From Brasenia schreberi (taxonomy: Eukaryota > Streptophyta > Magnoliopsida > Nymphaeales > Cabombaceae): a stretch of DNA of 64,000 nt. Positions 22,801 to 34,150 of this stretch are shown in pieces; the first letter of the stretch is position 1; each line of letters begins with the position of its first letter. The translations under genes and the position numbers were made by a program. Below the pieces are notes generated by a model, which worked only from the letters and a program-made list of their open reading frames with translations, did not search any database and had not been told where the DNA came from. The DNA is taken from positions 7,285,001 through 7,349,000 of the forward strand of contig JAYKKT010000059.1 in NCBI GenBank assembly GCA_036023115.1, written 5' to 3'.

Positions 22801-23070
22801 GATCTCCCAAGCTTGAAAGGCTATTCTTCCACTGATAAAAAAAATGTATTTACACTTTCCAAAATCTTTAATCTCTGCCTGCATGAAGTACCTAGAAGTG
22901 TTGATATGACAAATTTTCCATGAGATTTTGAATGAGCACATACTTTGTCTGGTAAACTGACCTTTCCAAAGTGGGGGCAATCAGAAGACTCTTTAGGCAA
23001 AAGGAGTAATAAAATGCCATTTTTGGTATATTGAAACGAGAGCATAGGTTGCAAGTGAGACAAACACTGA
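19310..23070. other. Intergenic stretch, no recognised gene; possible untranslated exon near 19.9-20.0 kb
   Basis: An (AC)n run lies at 19863-19890. From 19890 to 20045 the sequence looks like a plant 5' leader: pyrimidine-rich, low in AT and followed by long T-rich intron-like DNA. A TTCTGCAG|GAGATG acceptor-like site lies at about 20980-20993. No downstream frame resembles a known protein, so I do not call a gene. The rest is AT-rich and non-coding in appearance. Confidence 0.3.
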
Positions 23071-23075
23071 GAACT

Positions 23076-23594
23076 AGGGATGTCAATTGGTCAATTCGAG
23101 TTGAAACCTGATCATCAGGCCAAAAGGACTATCCTTAAGGAGTGAATTTGAATTGAGTTAACCTGTTTGGGTTCAATAATTTGTGATCTGATAAGATAAT
23201 TGGATTGATTTGGGGTTCCAGGTTCTGGATTCAATTAAATTGGGATTCAGATTCAGGTTCGGATGTAGGACCCTAATGGAGTCCTTGGATCTAATTGGAA
23301 AGCCAAGACCCAATCACCTGTGTGCACATGGGGACATTGAACCCAAGGCTTTTTGGCAAAGGATAATAACCATGGGAGCTGCTTTGACCTGACAATACCA
23401 TATAAACAACCAACTCTTTTATTTTAAACTTTGTCTTGAAGTGCATGTTTTATCCCTTCCTTGTTCAGCTTTTGGCTTGACTTGTCCAAATCTTATTCCG
23501 AATCCATCACTCGGTTTCAATCTGATTACACATACCTGATGAAGTTGATTCAAGTGCTGAGATCCAAGCTAAGTCGGACCCATTGACATTCCTT
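23076..23594. mobile_element. Possible non-autonomous DNA transposon with GGGATGTCAAT-like inverted ends
   Basis: The left end (AGGGATGTCAATTGGTC) and the reverse complement of the right end (AGGAATGTCAATGGGTC) form imperfect terminal inverted repeats about 520 bp apart. The interior is full of GGGTTC/GATTCAGATT words typical of plant hAT-like non-autonomous elements. No clear target duplication. Confidence 0.4.
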
Positions 23595-23789
23595 CTGACA
23601 ATAGGATTCTTGTTCCTTAACGATGATCTTTCTTTGCCGCGAAGAATACTTCACGGCTTTGCTATAAGTGTATCATAAATGGCTGTTATTTGCTTAGGGA
23701 CAGATTAGAAGAAAAGATTGTATTTGGAATTGAGATCCATGTATACATCGTTGTAGCTTAAAAGGATTAAGTTGCTTTAGAGGTGTTGA

Positions 23790-24006
23790 TGTAAAGAAAC
23801 AAGTATGTTACTGAATCCAATCTATATACAAAGCCGACACAAAGGGTTTGAAGTCATTGATTACATGAGGAGTATTTATAGAGAAGAATAGTGAAAGCCA
23901 ACATCTCTGGTGCTGGTTGCTTGTGGTGCTGAAGACCCAACGACTATTTTACTAGCCGTTGACTCTCTAGGTGGTCTTGTTGGCCCAACCCTATTACATT
24001 TTAACA
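23790..24006 (-). repeat. 3' LTR of the short LTR element
   Basis: 217 bp, aligned with 26662-26855 over most of its length. It is longer because of an extra segment near 23905-23945 that is absent from the other LTR. The divergence suggests an old insertion. Confidence 0.72.
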
Positions 24007-24479
24007 CCTTTCTCAAACTTATGGTATTTATACCGAAAGTTTGTCTAATAAATTTATGAATCTAAAGGGGTACTCTTCTTGTGTTTGCGTATGGCTTCAT
24101 ATTTCTGCAATTATCAATCATGATCATAAGTATCAATATCAAGTTGTCACAACTTTCTTCAAAACAACTCCAAAATTTTGAGAAGATTATTTGAGCATCA
24201 ATTTGTTTTCCATCCTTCACAAAAAACAATGAATATCAATACACACATTCACTCAATATCTAAAACAAAACAATTCATAATATCCATTCTAAAAGGCAAA
24301 CCGAAAACAAGTCAAATAAGTTCATGAAGTTGATTTACTCTAATTCAAGAAAGTTATTTGATAGAAAACATTGATATCATCCAAATAAGATTGTTTATTA
24401 TAATAAATAGGTTCATAAATCACTACAAACTTATGATATTATAAAGAGACCTTAGGATATCAAATAAGTTTTTTAAGGT

Positions 24480-24690
24480 TAAGCTCAAAACCCAAGTTTT
24501 AAGGACAAATTCGAACCCAAACAAGCTTTTTAAGGTAAAACTAAAAATCTTCAAGTCAAATAAGCTTTTTAATATTAAACTAAAAACTCACCAAGTCAAA
24601 CAAGCTTAAGGCTAAGCTTAAACTCGGGTTTTAAGGACAAATTTGAACCCAAACAAGCTTTTAAGACAAAGTTCAAAACCTTTATACATA
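24480..24690. repeat. Degenerate direct repeat inside the short LTR element
   Basis: The phrase TTTTAAGGACAAATTCGAAC followed by CCAAACAAGCTTTT occurs near 24498 and again, with single-base changes, near 24630. Shorter AAGCTTTTTAA words lie between. It is an AT-rich minisatellite-like block with no coding potential. Confidence 0.6.
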
Positions 24691-25289
24691 TAATTCTCAA
24701 GGCCCTTAAATATCCTTTAAACTGAAAATTGATTATATGGTTCCAAAAATAAGAATCTATTAAGATGATCAAAACAAGTCAAATGAATCAACTTCATGTT
24801 TTTCAAAATGTCTCACAATGTTTGATTCTGAATTCTCTTAAAACAATTTTATCATAATTCTCTTAAAACAATTTTATCAAATACAAGCTAATCAAGATAA
24901 CTATAAGTGCTTTTTCAATATTGATTACTCTCCAACCAAAAGGCCAACAACATGAAGCATTTTAATTACAAAGATATCCAACAAATGACCAAAGATCATA
25001 ATCTCATAAAAAAGCAATCTTAAAGTTATCAAAATCACAAATCCTCAAATAATAATAAGTGCATATTCAAATATAAATTAATTTTCAATAAAAAGCCATC
25101 AACATAAATCATCTTAATTACAAAGGTCTTAAATAAAGGCCAACAACATGGATCTTAGTAAGTATATGCAACTTATTGTCAAACAAACAACAAACAATTC
25201 TTTCGAATGAGGCATCAAACAATTAATCCAACAAATATTAAAAAGTAAAAAAGTTGGAAAGTGCAAACCTCGATGAACTTAAATCTAAA

Positions 25290-26640
25290 TACCAAGCAAA
25301 ATCAAATCGAATTTAGCTTTACAAGACCAAGAAAGGCTTCATACTCAACACAAAACGGGTCTGGATCTAAAATCGGATCCACGACCCGACTGTATATAAA
25401 TGCCCCATTTCTCTCCCGAGCATTGTCGAAGATACCCAAAAGGGGCGACGAAAGTAAACCGAACAACAAACAATTACTTAACAAGCTCAGAGACCCAGCC
25501 AACGTCGGGGGTCTCCGATCGATCCAGTGGATTCTGGTTCTAGAGCTTCGCGAATATGCTCGCTCGAACATCCCTGACCACTCCACCCTCCCGGCCGACG
25601 CCTCCTCATTGTGCTCATCTTCAATCTCGACTCCAGCGCCACAACCAGCTGAAGATCCAAACCCCCTTCTTGCGTTGGCATGCCAGACCGATGTGCGAGA
25701 ACTGCCCGAAAGGAGTTGCCCATGGGGACACACAATTCTTAGCTTTGCTGATTTGCAGGTTTTGGAAATATGCTAGAATGCCCGACATCACGTTTCTGCT
25801 CCGGCGAGGAGAGAAGGCACAGACGAACCGGTTATCATTAGGATTTGTTGTCACATCGGCTGGGGAGAGGAGGAAAGCCGGAAGGGTAAGTTGGAGGAGG
25901 CATAGAAGGAGGTGAAACGGCGCCATGGCCAATAAGAGTAGACATTGGAGAGAAAGTGATTCGCCTATTTCCATTCCATCGCTTCAGCACACTCATTAGT
26001 CATCCGATGCAACAACCATTGGAAGCGAGGCAACCTTCCGGCAACGGGGTGCTGGGAAACGGCTCCATCCTGAGCACAACCGCTTAGACTTCATTGCATT
26101 TGCTTTTGTGGCCTTCGTGCGTTCGGGGAACGTAGATGTCGATTGCAACCGTAGAAACTGAGTCATGTCGAGGGTGAAGATGCAGTGGGAGAGTTACCTG
26201 CGCTGATTAGACATCCAATTCTCATGAAAAAGCTGAAGAAAGAAACCTTGGCCATTTTCACTATATCACCCAACTGCTTTCGCCGTTAACCACCACCACC
26301 TCCAAAACCTCTTTGCTCCAAGTCTTTGACCACTCATCACCGCTTGCCGCCAACTCATTCCACCAACTTCACCCCATGAAGCCCGACAACCCACACATAG
26401 CTTTCCTGAGCACGGAGCGACCATCGTCCTTCTCCAATGAATCAATGACCAACTGCTTTCTTCCGCTGAGGCCAACGATGGATGGGAGCGTCCTCCGAGC
26501 TATTTTTTGTAGTGCAAGGGAATCACAACCTCAAGAATCCCATAACTGACACCATGCTCAGCGAACCACCAAATCAGCCAATCGGCTAACGCCTTTTTTC
26601 GACTACCGTTCATCACATTGCATCGTGGATGCACCGTCGC
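25290..26640. other. Relatively GC-rich internal block of the short LTR element, origin unknown
   Basis: This 1.35-kb block is visibly richer in G+C than the AT-rich sequence on both sides and has overlapping frames of 78-171 residues on both strands. One minus-strand frame (25974-25621) contains a hydrophobic, signal-like segment (LLLCLLQLTLPAFLL) near its start. None of the frames matches a family I know, and none is Gag or Pol. It could be captured host sequence or a degraded untranslated leader. Confidence 0.4.
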
Positions 26641-26661
26641 AGCTCGCCACGTATGATACCA

Positions 26662-26855
26662 TGTAAAAAGAATGAATCCACTTTATTGAAAATCAAATCT
26701 ATATACAAAGCAGCCACACAAGGGTTTAAGGGTTTAAAGTGTTGAATTCACGAGCAATATTTATAGAGAAGAATAGTGGAAGCAAAGCGGAATGACTACT
26801 TTTCTAGCCGTTGGCCCCAGGTGGCCCTCTTGACCCAACCCTATTACATTTTAAC
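26662..26855 (-). repeat. 5' LTR of the short LTR element
   Basis: 194 bp, next to the PBS at 26651-26661. It starts TGTTAAAATG on the minus strand. Confidence 0.72.
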
Positions 26856-27529
26856 AATTCATTTATTAGATCTTTTGTGTGACATGTAAAAAAATTAGAA
26901 ATGGGGTGTTGCACTTATGTCTAACACTTTGATGCCCATATAGTCACCTAAACCATGTTTGGCTCGACTATTTAGATATTTTTAAAATTGAAAGTGTTAA
27001 CTCGTTCTATGTTTCATAGTGCTACAGTTCAAAAGTTTATGCTTTTAACGTTATGTTCTTTTGTCTATTGGAAGTGCAAAAATTAACTTATATATGTGCA
27101 CTTACATGAATGCATGTGTGTGCTATGTTACACATGTGTGGGTATAGGATATGATAAATTTCAAAAATTTTGAGTGCGAAGACACGGCTAAGGTATATAA
27201 TATTATATAATATTCAAACTAGAGCAAATGAGACATCAATTAACATGCATAAGTATATGACAATGGTAAGTACACAACTTTATATTAAAGCAAAACACGT
27301 AAACAACTACTAATTTTATCTTAATATAGAAATCATTCATAAGAAAATCTTAATGTTTGATAAATGAAATGAACCTATACCCGATAAATCATAGATCTTC
27401 ACTATTAACAATATTATCAACTGAGTGAACTATCATATAAGTGAGTTTCATATTAAGGGTATGCAAATTTTGGCTATCATCTAAATCATATTTCTTCGGA
27501 TTTGCATCCCAATATTTTGGTGCTCCTTC
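26856..27529. other. AT-rich intergenic spacer
   Basis: No frame of interest. It separates the short LTR element from the 3' end of the interrupted RTE LINE. Confidence 0.5.
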
Positions 27530-28298
27530 AATATAATATATTCAAATAACGATATTCTCTCATTTTATCCTCTATTGATGCCACTCCTAATTTGTTTCTA
27601 ATAACCTCATTATGTATACGGTCTTTTCTTGGATAACCACTCATCCATCTCAACATCTTCATTTTTGTCACAGATATCTTTTGTACATGTTGATGATTAA
27701 CTGCCCAACACTCAGAACCATAAAACATGGTAGGCCTAATTGCTGCTCTATAATATTTACCTTTTAACTTTAATGGTATCTTCTTATCACAAAGAATACT
27801 TGATGCTTCTCTCCATTTTAACCAACTAGCATTAATTCTATGCATAACATCTCCATCAATTCTTCCATCACTCTGAAAAATTGATCCCATATATTTAAAA
27901 CTTTCCTTTTGGGGGATGCAATGTGTGCCAATTTTAATTTCTATGTCCTCTGAGATAATCAAATGATCAAACTTACATTCCATATATTCTGTCTTTATTC
28001 TACTAAGTTGAAGGTCTTTGCTTTCTAATGTTTCTCTCCATAATTCCAATTTTCTATTAACTTTTTCCTTAGACTCCTCCACTAATACAATGTCATCTGC
28101 AAATAACATACACCAAGGTACTTCATCTTGAATATGTTTTGTTAACTCATCAATCACCATCATAAATAAGTATAGACTTAAAGTTGATCCTTGATGTAAC
28201 CCAATATTAACTTCAGAGAAGTCTATCATTCCTTTATGAGTCCTCACACATTTTTTTGCACCATCATAAATGTCTCTTATAAGGTTAATGTATGTCAA
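27528..28298 (-). pseudogene. RTE LINE reverse transcriptase, C-terminal part
   Basis: A 256-residue frame with RT motif B (GLHQGSTLS), the catalytic motif C as FADD and the conserved downstream segment ([20 protein letters not shown]). Fingers and motif A lie upstream in another frame (around 28320-28470). The protein is not intact, so the element is presumed inactive. Confidence 0.8.
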
Positions 28299-28616
28299 TG
28301 GGATACCTCTTTTTTCTAAAGTTCTCCAAAGCGTCTCCCTCGGTACTCTATTATAAGTTTTTTCTAGATCAATAATATCATGTGAAGGTCTTTCTTTTTT
28401 GCTCTAAAATGTTCCATAAGACGTCTTAAAAGGTGAATCGCTAACAGTAGATCTGGCTGGCATGAATCCAAATTAGTTCTCTATTGTACTTGATACTTGT
28501 CTTAACCTATGTTCGATAATTCTTTCCCATAATTTCATAGTATTACTCATTAATTTGATACCTCGATAATTAACATAATTTTGAATGTCTCCCTTGTTCT
28601 TATATATAGGTATAAG

Positions 28617-28916
28617 TATTGATAAGAATAATAATCTTATTGATCAAAATATAAAAGAAACTTATAGTATATGACTGATTGGAGTCATTCCTCCAATAAG
28701 CTCTACAGAAGAAGACTCACGGCTCTACCATGGCTGCCGTCCCTTTCTTTTCTTAATTCTCTAACTAAACCCTAATCACCTATTAATACCCTATCTAACT
28801 TAATTTCCTAATCTACTCCTAATAAGTATTAACTATTTTTAAGATGACATAGGACTCAAAATGACATGAATATGCATTTTCACGACCTGACTTTCATTAC
28901 ACGACTTTTCTTAACA
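28617..28916 (-). repeat. 3' LTR of the nested Copia element
   Basis: 300 bp. It aligns with 33865-34150 along its whole length except for 14 extra bases near 28890-28904. Confidence 0.93.
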
Positions 28917-28923
28917 CTCCCCC

Positions 28924-30470
28924 TCAAGTTGGGTGGAAAATGTTGATGACACCCAACTTAGATAAAGTCTCCTTTAATAGTTTGCTGGTAGTAGCTTTAG
29001 TTAAGAAATCAACCATCTGTTTGATAGAATGAACATACTCTAGCTTGAACTCTTCATTATATATCTTCTCCCTGATGAAGTGGTAGTCAATTTCTATATG
29101 CTTAGTCCTTTCATGATATACTGGATTAGATATCATCTGAATTGCTGCACCTCTATCACAATATAGAGGTATAAGAGGGTTAAGTGAATAACCTAATTCG
29201 CTAATGAATGAAGATATTCATTTTCCTTCACACATAGCTTGTGTTATGGCTCTGTATTTAGCTTCTGCTATAGATCTCTGTTTTTTACTCTTTCAAGATA
29301 TAATATTACCCCTAAGTAAAGTAACATAGCCGGTAGTTGACTTCCTGTCATCATAAGAACCAGCTCAGTCAGCATCAGAATAAAGTTCAATATCCAAATT
29401 TGATGATTTCGAATAAAGTAAACCCATTCTCGAAGTTGATTTGAGATATCGAAGAATTCTATACACTGCATCCATCTGATTTTTAGTTGGTGAGTGCATA
29501 TATCTGCTCACAATCCCAACTGTATACGTAATGTCTGGCCGAGTAATAGTCAAATATATGAGCTTACCAACTAGCTTCTGATATTTGTGGATGTCCTTGA
29601 ACTCTTCATTGTCACAGTTAAAAAATTTATGGTTTACCTCCATAGGAATGTCGCTAAGTTTGCACTCAAGCATTTGAGTTTATTCAAGAAGATCCATTAG
29701 GTATTTCCGCTGAGTTAAGAAGATACCTTTGTTAAAATAGAGAACTTCTATGCCCAAGAAATAGTGGAGCCTACCCAAATCCGTAATATCAAATAATTTA
29801 TTAAGATTCATTTTCAACTTTGATATTTCTTTAAGGTCATCTCCTATAACAATAATGTCATCAACATAAACAGCGAGAATAGATATTTTTGTCCCTTTCT
29901 TAAAGAATATTGTATGATCATTGAGGCTTCTACTGTATCCCAAACTGCACACTATTTTGCTGAATTTATCAAACCAAGCTCTTGGAGACTGTTTCAACCC
30001 ATATATTGCTTTATTGAGTTTACACACTCTATTAGAAGATGACAAATTTCTGGTCATTCCTGGAGATAGTTCCATGTACACTTCTTCATTTAAGTCTCCC
30101 TGTAAGAAAGTGTTTTTAACATCCAATTGCCATAGATCCCATCCCAAGTTTGCTGCCATACTGAGAAATATTCTGATTGATGTAAGTTTAGTCACGGGTG
30201 CAAATATTTATGTATAATCAATGCCATATGACTGACTGTATCTTTTAGCAATCAATCTAGCTTTATATCTCTCCACTGTTCCATCTACCTTATATTTAAT
30301 AGTAAACACCCACTTGCATCCTATAATATTCCTATAAGAAGGCAACTGTGTGATGGTCCATGTATTGTTTTTTACCAGTGCATTCAATTCTTCTTCAATT
30401 TCAACTTTCTATAAGGGGCATTTGATTACTTCTTCAAACTTCGAAGGGATCTTATATTTTTCATCATTCA
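28924..30470 (-). pseudogene. Copia reverse transcriptase / RNase H region, broken
   Basis: The 30195-29680 frame has the RT motifs WQLDVKNTFLQGDL and YVDDIIVIG (YVDD catalytic box). The 29673-29365 frame continues the RT connection domain (VGKLIYLTITRPDITY). The 29136-28924 frame is the end of RNase H ([13 protein letters not shown]). Frameshifts separate these frames. Confidence 0.88.
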
Positions 30471-31238
30471 TAATGAAGTTTTGATAACTCTGAGAAGTGC
30501 TGCATATGAAACATAATTAGAAATTGGATATCATGCACATGTACGCTTACCTTTACGAACAACAATAGGAATCTCAAGGTCACTGTCCACCTGCACTTGA
30601 GGATCTGATTCAAGGAAAATCTCTTTAGCACATGGTTCTTCTTGAGAGTACACAATCTTCCACTGTCCTTTCTTGTACATCATAATCTCTTTTGATTGCT
30701 ATGTTTTCTCACTTTGATGATCAACTGTCTCATTATACTCCCCCTCACTAGGAAATAGTAGAAGGACAAAAGATGGAGTTGTAGTGGACTCCGTGGGAGG
30801 AGAGTAATAAAGAGTAAGTTCAAAGAAAGTAACATCCATAGAAACATATAGTTTTTTAAGCAATGGGTCATAACATTTGTATCCTTTTTGAGAGGTCGAG
30901 TAGCCAAAAAAAATACACTTATTGGACTTGGCATCGAGTTTATCACGATTGGGAAGATGGATATGTACAAAACAGATACACCCAAAGATACGAGGAACTA
31001 GATGAAATGGTTTTGATGCTTTATCAAGACTATGAATAGGACTCTTCCCCTGAATGGTATTACTTGACATTCTATTTATAAGATAAACAACAGTAAGGAC
31101 AGCTTCTCCCCAATAAAATTTTGGAACATTACTTTGAAGGAGAAGAGTTCTGGCTACTTCCAGAATATGACGATTCTTCCATTCAGCAATACCATTCTAT
31201 TGAGGTGTATAAGGACATGTAGTCTGATGAACAATTCC

Positions 31239-32033
31239 CTATGCTTGTAAATAATTTTCTAACTGAGTCCCAATATATTCTCCCCCATTATCGGACCGAA
31301 GAATTTTAACAGAAGCATTGAATTGAGTACAGATAAATTTATGCACAGTGAGAAAAATAGAGGAAACTTCAGACTTTGTTTTCATTAAGTAAACGATTGT
31401 AAGACGAGTACAATAATCAATGAAGGAGACAAAATACTTATGACCAAACAAAGAGCTGACTGGACTTGGACCCCATACATCAGAGTGAATAAGTTCAAAA
31501 AGTTGAGATCATCGAGAATCACTTAAAGGATAAGATGCCCTTTGGTGTTTCCCAAGCTGACAGACTTCACATTCAAACTGAGATTTATTAGACTGGACTC
31601 TAAGTTGAGGAATAACATATGGAATTTTTGACACTGGAAGATAACCAAGACGATAATGCCAAAGACGAAGATCTGCATCTTGAACTGGTGTTGCTGAAAC
31701 GCTATAAGAGGTTGAAGGCTGAGAATAGTCTTTAAGAATGTATAATCTTTTCTATAGTTTATCATGTTCAAAGATTTTTCCCTTCTTCAGATCCTGAAAT
31801 ACACAACTAGTAGTATGAAAAGCTACACAACAATCCAAGGCATGAGTTAAAGAGCTGACTGAGAGAAGATTTATCAGAAAACTTGGAACATGATATACTG
31901 ATGGTAAATCTGAAATACAGGTAGGTACACTTCCTTGTCCAATCATATAAGTGAAAAAACCATCTGCCAATTTAATTGGTTCCTGATCTTTAAGAGTCTT
32001 GTAAGCTGAAAAATATGATAATTCTCCTAACAT
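31239..32033 (-). pseudogene. Copia protease/integrase region, broken
   Basis: The 32033-31752 frame corresponds to the region between protease and integrase (GELSYFSAYKTLKDQEPIKL). The 31451-31239 frame contains the integrase core with ILRSDNGGEY, in which the D and G of the family's DNGGEY motif are kept. The two parts are in different frames. Confidence 0.8.
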
Positions 32034-32168
32034 ATGATATGTAGCCCCTTAATCAATTATCCAAGTTTTAGAATGAGAAGGAGAGGAGTGGTTACCCTTT
32101 ACTGTATGTGTAGCTTGAGTCACTGTACCTTAGGTAGAGGAAGCAAAGGATTTTTCAGAAAATCTTTG

Positions 32169-33142
32169 TTAAAGACCTTCTATTCTTTTTATAATCTCTT
32201 GAATTCCATCAGTATTGGTAGTTGAACTTTCTGCAGAATGAACTGAGGTATTACAATTTCTATAGTAATCTGGTTTACCATGTAATTCCCAACAATGATC
32301 TCTGGTATGACGCGATTTGCCATGGGAGCAAACAAGTTTTTCTCTATCGTCTGAATTAAATCGACCACAGCCACGTCCACGACTCTGGTGTCCCCCTCTG
32401 TCACGAAAATGAGAATTGTCTCCTCTTACCTGAAGAGCATGCTGATCTGTACTAATAACACGATCCTTCTCAAGATTCTTATGATCTTCTTCTCTAATTA
32501 ATAAGGAGTAAATAGTACCCAAGAAAGGAAGCTCTTCTCTGCCTAAGATATTCAGTTTTACTGATTCAAATTTTGGATTCACACCCTACAATAAATCAAA
32601 TACTTTCTTCTTTTCAATCTCAGTGTTTCTTTCATTATAACAAGCAGAACACTTGATATTCGTATAGTAGAATAATTCATCCCAAAGACATCAGAGATCT
32701 GTATAATATTCACTGATAGACCGATTGGCTTGTTTGCACTTTCTGATTCTTTCCAGTATCTCATATTCTTTTGCAACATTCTTCTTTCGGGAATAAGTCT
32801 CTGCTACTGCACACCAAATCTCATAGGCAGATTCTAAAATCATAAAATTTTTCGTAATTTATGGAATAATTGACTATAGCAACCAACATGATATCAATGC
32901 ATCTTCTCTTTTCGAGGTAGGATAGAGAATATCTTGAGGCTTTGGAATTGGAGTATGACCCATTAGATGTGCCCATCTCCTCCTTGCTAAAATCGCAAGT
33001 TCCACAGATCTTGCCCATTAGAAGTAATTTCGTCTATCTAATTTAGTCGTTGTAATCTGAAAATTTTCTGTCTTTTCCAACGAAATTGATTGTTCACCCG
33101 TATTAAAGGAACTTTCAATGCTTTTCCCTTTGCCAGCCATGG
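32169..33142 (-). pseudogene. Copia Gag region, broken
   Basis: It starts at an ATG near 33142 (MAGKGKSIESS). It continues through a UBN2/Gag-like helical region in several frames and reaches a zinc-knuckle-like segment, CSHGKSRHTRDHC, within 32582-32169. In-frame stops occur, for instance TAG at 32586-32588, so no full Gag is made. The spacing of Cys and His in the knuckle (CX2GX4HX3-4C) lacks the second Cys of the classic CCHC motif. Confidence 0.8.
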
Positions 33143-33864
33143 ATCAAGAAGTATACGAAAAGTTAGCTAGACTGTCTTTAGAAATCTGATTTTGTAATTC
33201 TTCAAATCAGAATCAATAAAAAATAATAGAGCTGATCAACAACCCAAACTGATGTTAACAAATCTGTCGTAAACTGATTGCTTGAATGAAGTAGTTTGCT
33301 GATGTACTACACCAAACTGATTTCTTGAAATCTTTTATATTCAGAGTCACTCAATCTCACACAATAGACGCTCATAGGTAGTTGAACGTAAATGCCATAA
33401 AATAATCACAATATATGAATTAGTCCACTAGATAGAAATCATGCATATTCACCATGAAATTCTTCACCCGATAAAGTAAAAACTTGTATTTATTCACTAC
33501 GTCTGCCCCTTGTTCGTGATTCTTCACCACTTGATAGTCTTTGAAAATATGCACAAAACCTGCCAGCTATAAATCGCAGGTTGAGATTACAGCTGATTAA
33601 AGATAGGGTCTCCCAATAATAAATCCCCGATGAAGGCTGTACAAAATCTCGATAAAGTCTACTAATAAAGCCAAATATTTTGAATAGTCTTCTGCTCCTC
33701 TGCAGTCTTGAAAAACAATCAAAATCAGATCACGGCCAAGGTCACAAATGAGGAGTTGACCAATGAATGATTTCTCCCAAATGTGGTGAATGTCTTCCCA
33801 CACACTTCTCATATTCTTTTACACAAAAAACACCGATTTATAGGCCTTCTAGGCTCTGATACCA

Positions 33865-34150
33865 TATTGATCAGAATAATATTCTTCTTGATCAAAATAT
33901 AAAAGAAACTTACAGTATATGACTGATTGGAGTCATTCCTCCAATCTTCTCCACAGAAGAAGACTCACGGCTCCACTATGGCTGCCATCCCTTTCTTTTC
34001 TTAATTCTCTAACTAAACCCTAATCATCTATTAATACCCTATCTAACTTAATTTCCTAATCTACTCCTAATAAGTATTAATTATTTCTAAGATGGCATAG
34101 GACTCAAAATGACATGAATATGCATTTACACGACCCGACTTTCCTTAACA
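33865..34150 (-). repeat. 5' LTR of the nested Copia element
   Basis: 286 bp, starting TGTTAAGGAAAG on the minus strand and directly followed by the PBS at 33853-33864. With the 5-bp duplication ATAAG as anchor, the LTR ends in AATA, not the usual CA. Confidence 0.92.

Larger units (their letters stand above)
23790..26855 (-). mobile_element. Short non-autonomous LTR retrotransposon (3.07 kb)
   Basis: Two related repeats, 23790-24006 (217 bp) and 26662-26855 (194 bp), share TCTATATACAAAGC, TATTTATAGAGAAGAATAGTG, TAGCCGTTG and CCCAACCCTATTACATTTTA. On the minus strand each begins TGTTAAAATG and ends TACA. A primer-binding site TGGTATCATAC (26651-26661) abuts the 5' LTR and resembles initiator Met-tRNA sites. 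A purine-rich tract AAGTTTGAGAAAGG (24007-24020) abuts the 3' LTR. The 2.65-kb interior has no Gag, protease, integrase or RT signature. Flanking 5-mers (GTTGA and ATTCA) do not match, so no target duplication is visible. Confidence 0.75.
28617..34150 (-). mobile_element. Ty1/Copia LTR retrotransposon nested in the RTE LINE
   Basis: A 5,534-bp element flanked by the 5-bp target duplication ATAAG (28612-28616 and 34151-34155). LTRs are 28617-28916 (3', 300 bp) and 33865-34150 (5', 286 bp). They differ by a 14-bp indel near the TGTTAAG end plus point changes. The PBS TGGTATCAGAGC (33853-33864) is complementary to initiator Met-tRNA. A purine tract CTTGAGGGGGAG abuts the 3' LTR. The interior order on the minus strand is Gag with zinc knuckle, protease, integrase, RT, RNase H, which is Copia order. 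Stops and frameshifts occur throughout, so it is not autonomous now. Confidence 0.95.

Noticed and set aside
24480..24690. Regularly spaced repeats that might suggest a CRISPR-like array
   Set aside because: Only two degenerate AT-rich copies without uniform spacers, inside a plant LTR element.
25261..25776. The 171-residue plus-strand frame as a host gene
   Set aside because: It lies inside the short LTR element, starts in AT-rich repeat sequence, and shows no domain. Overlapping frames on both strands suggest base-composition effects.
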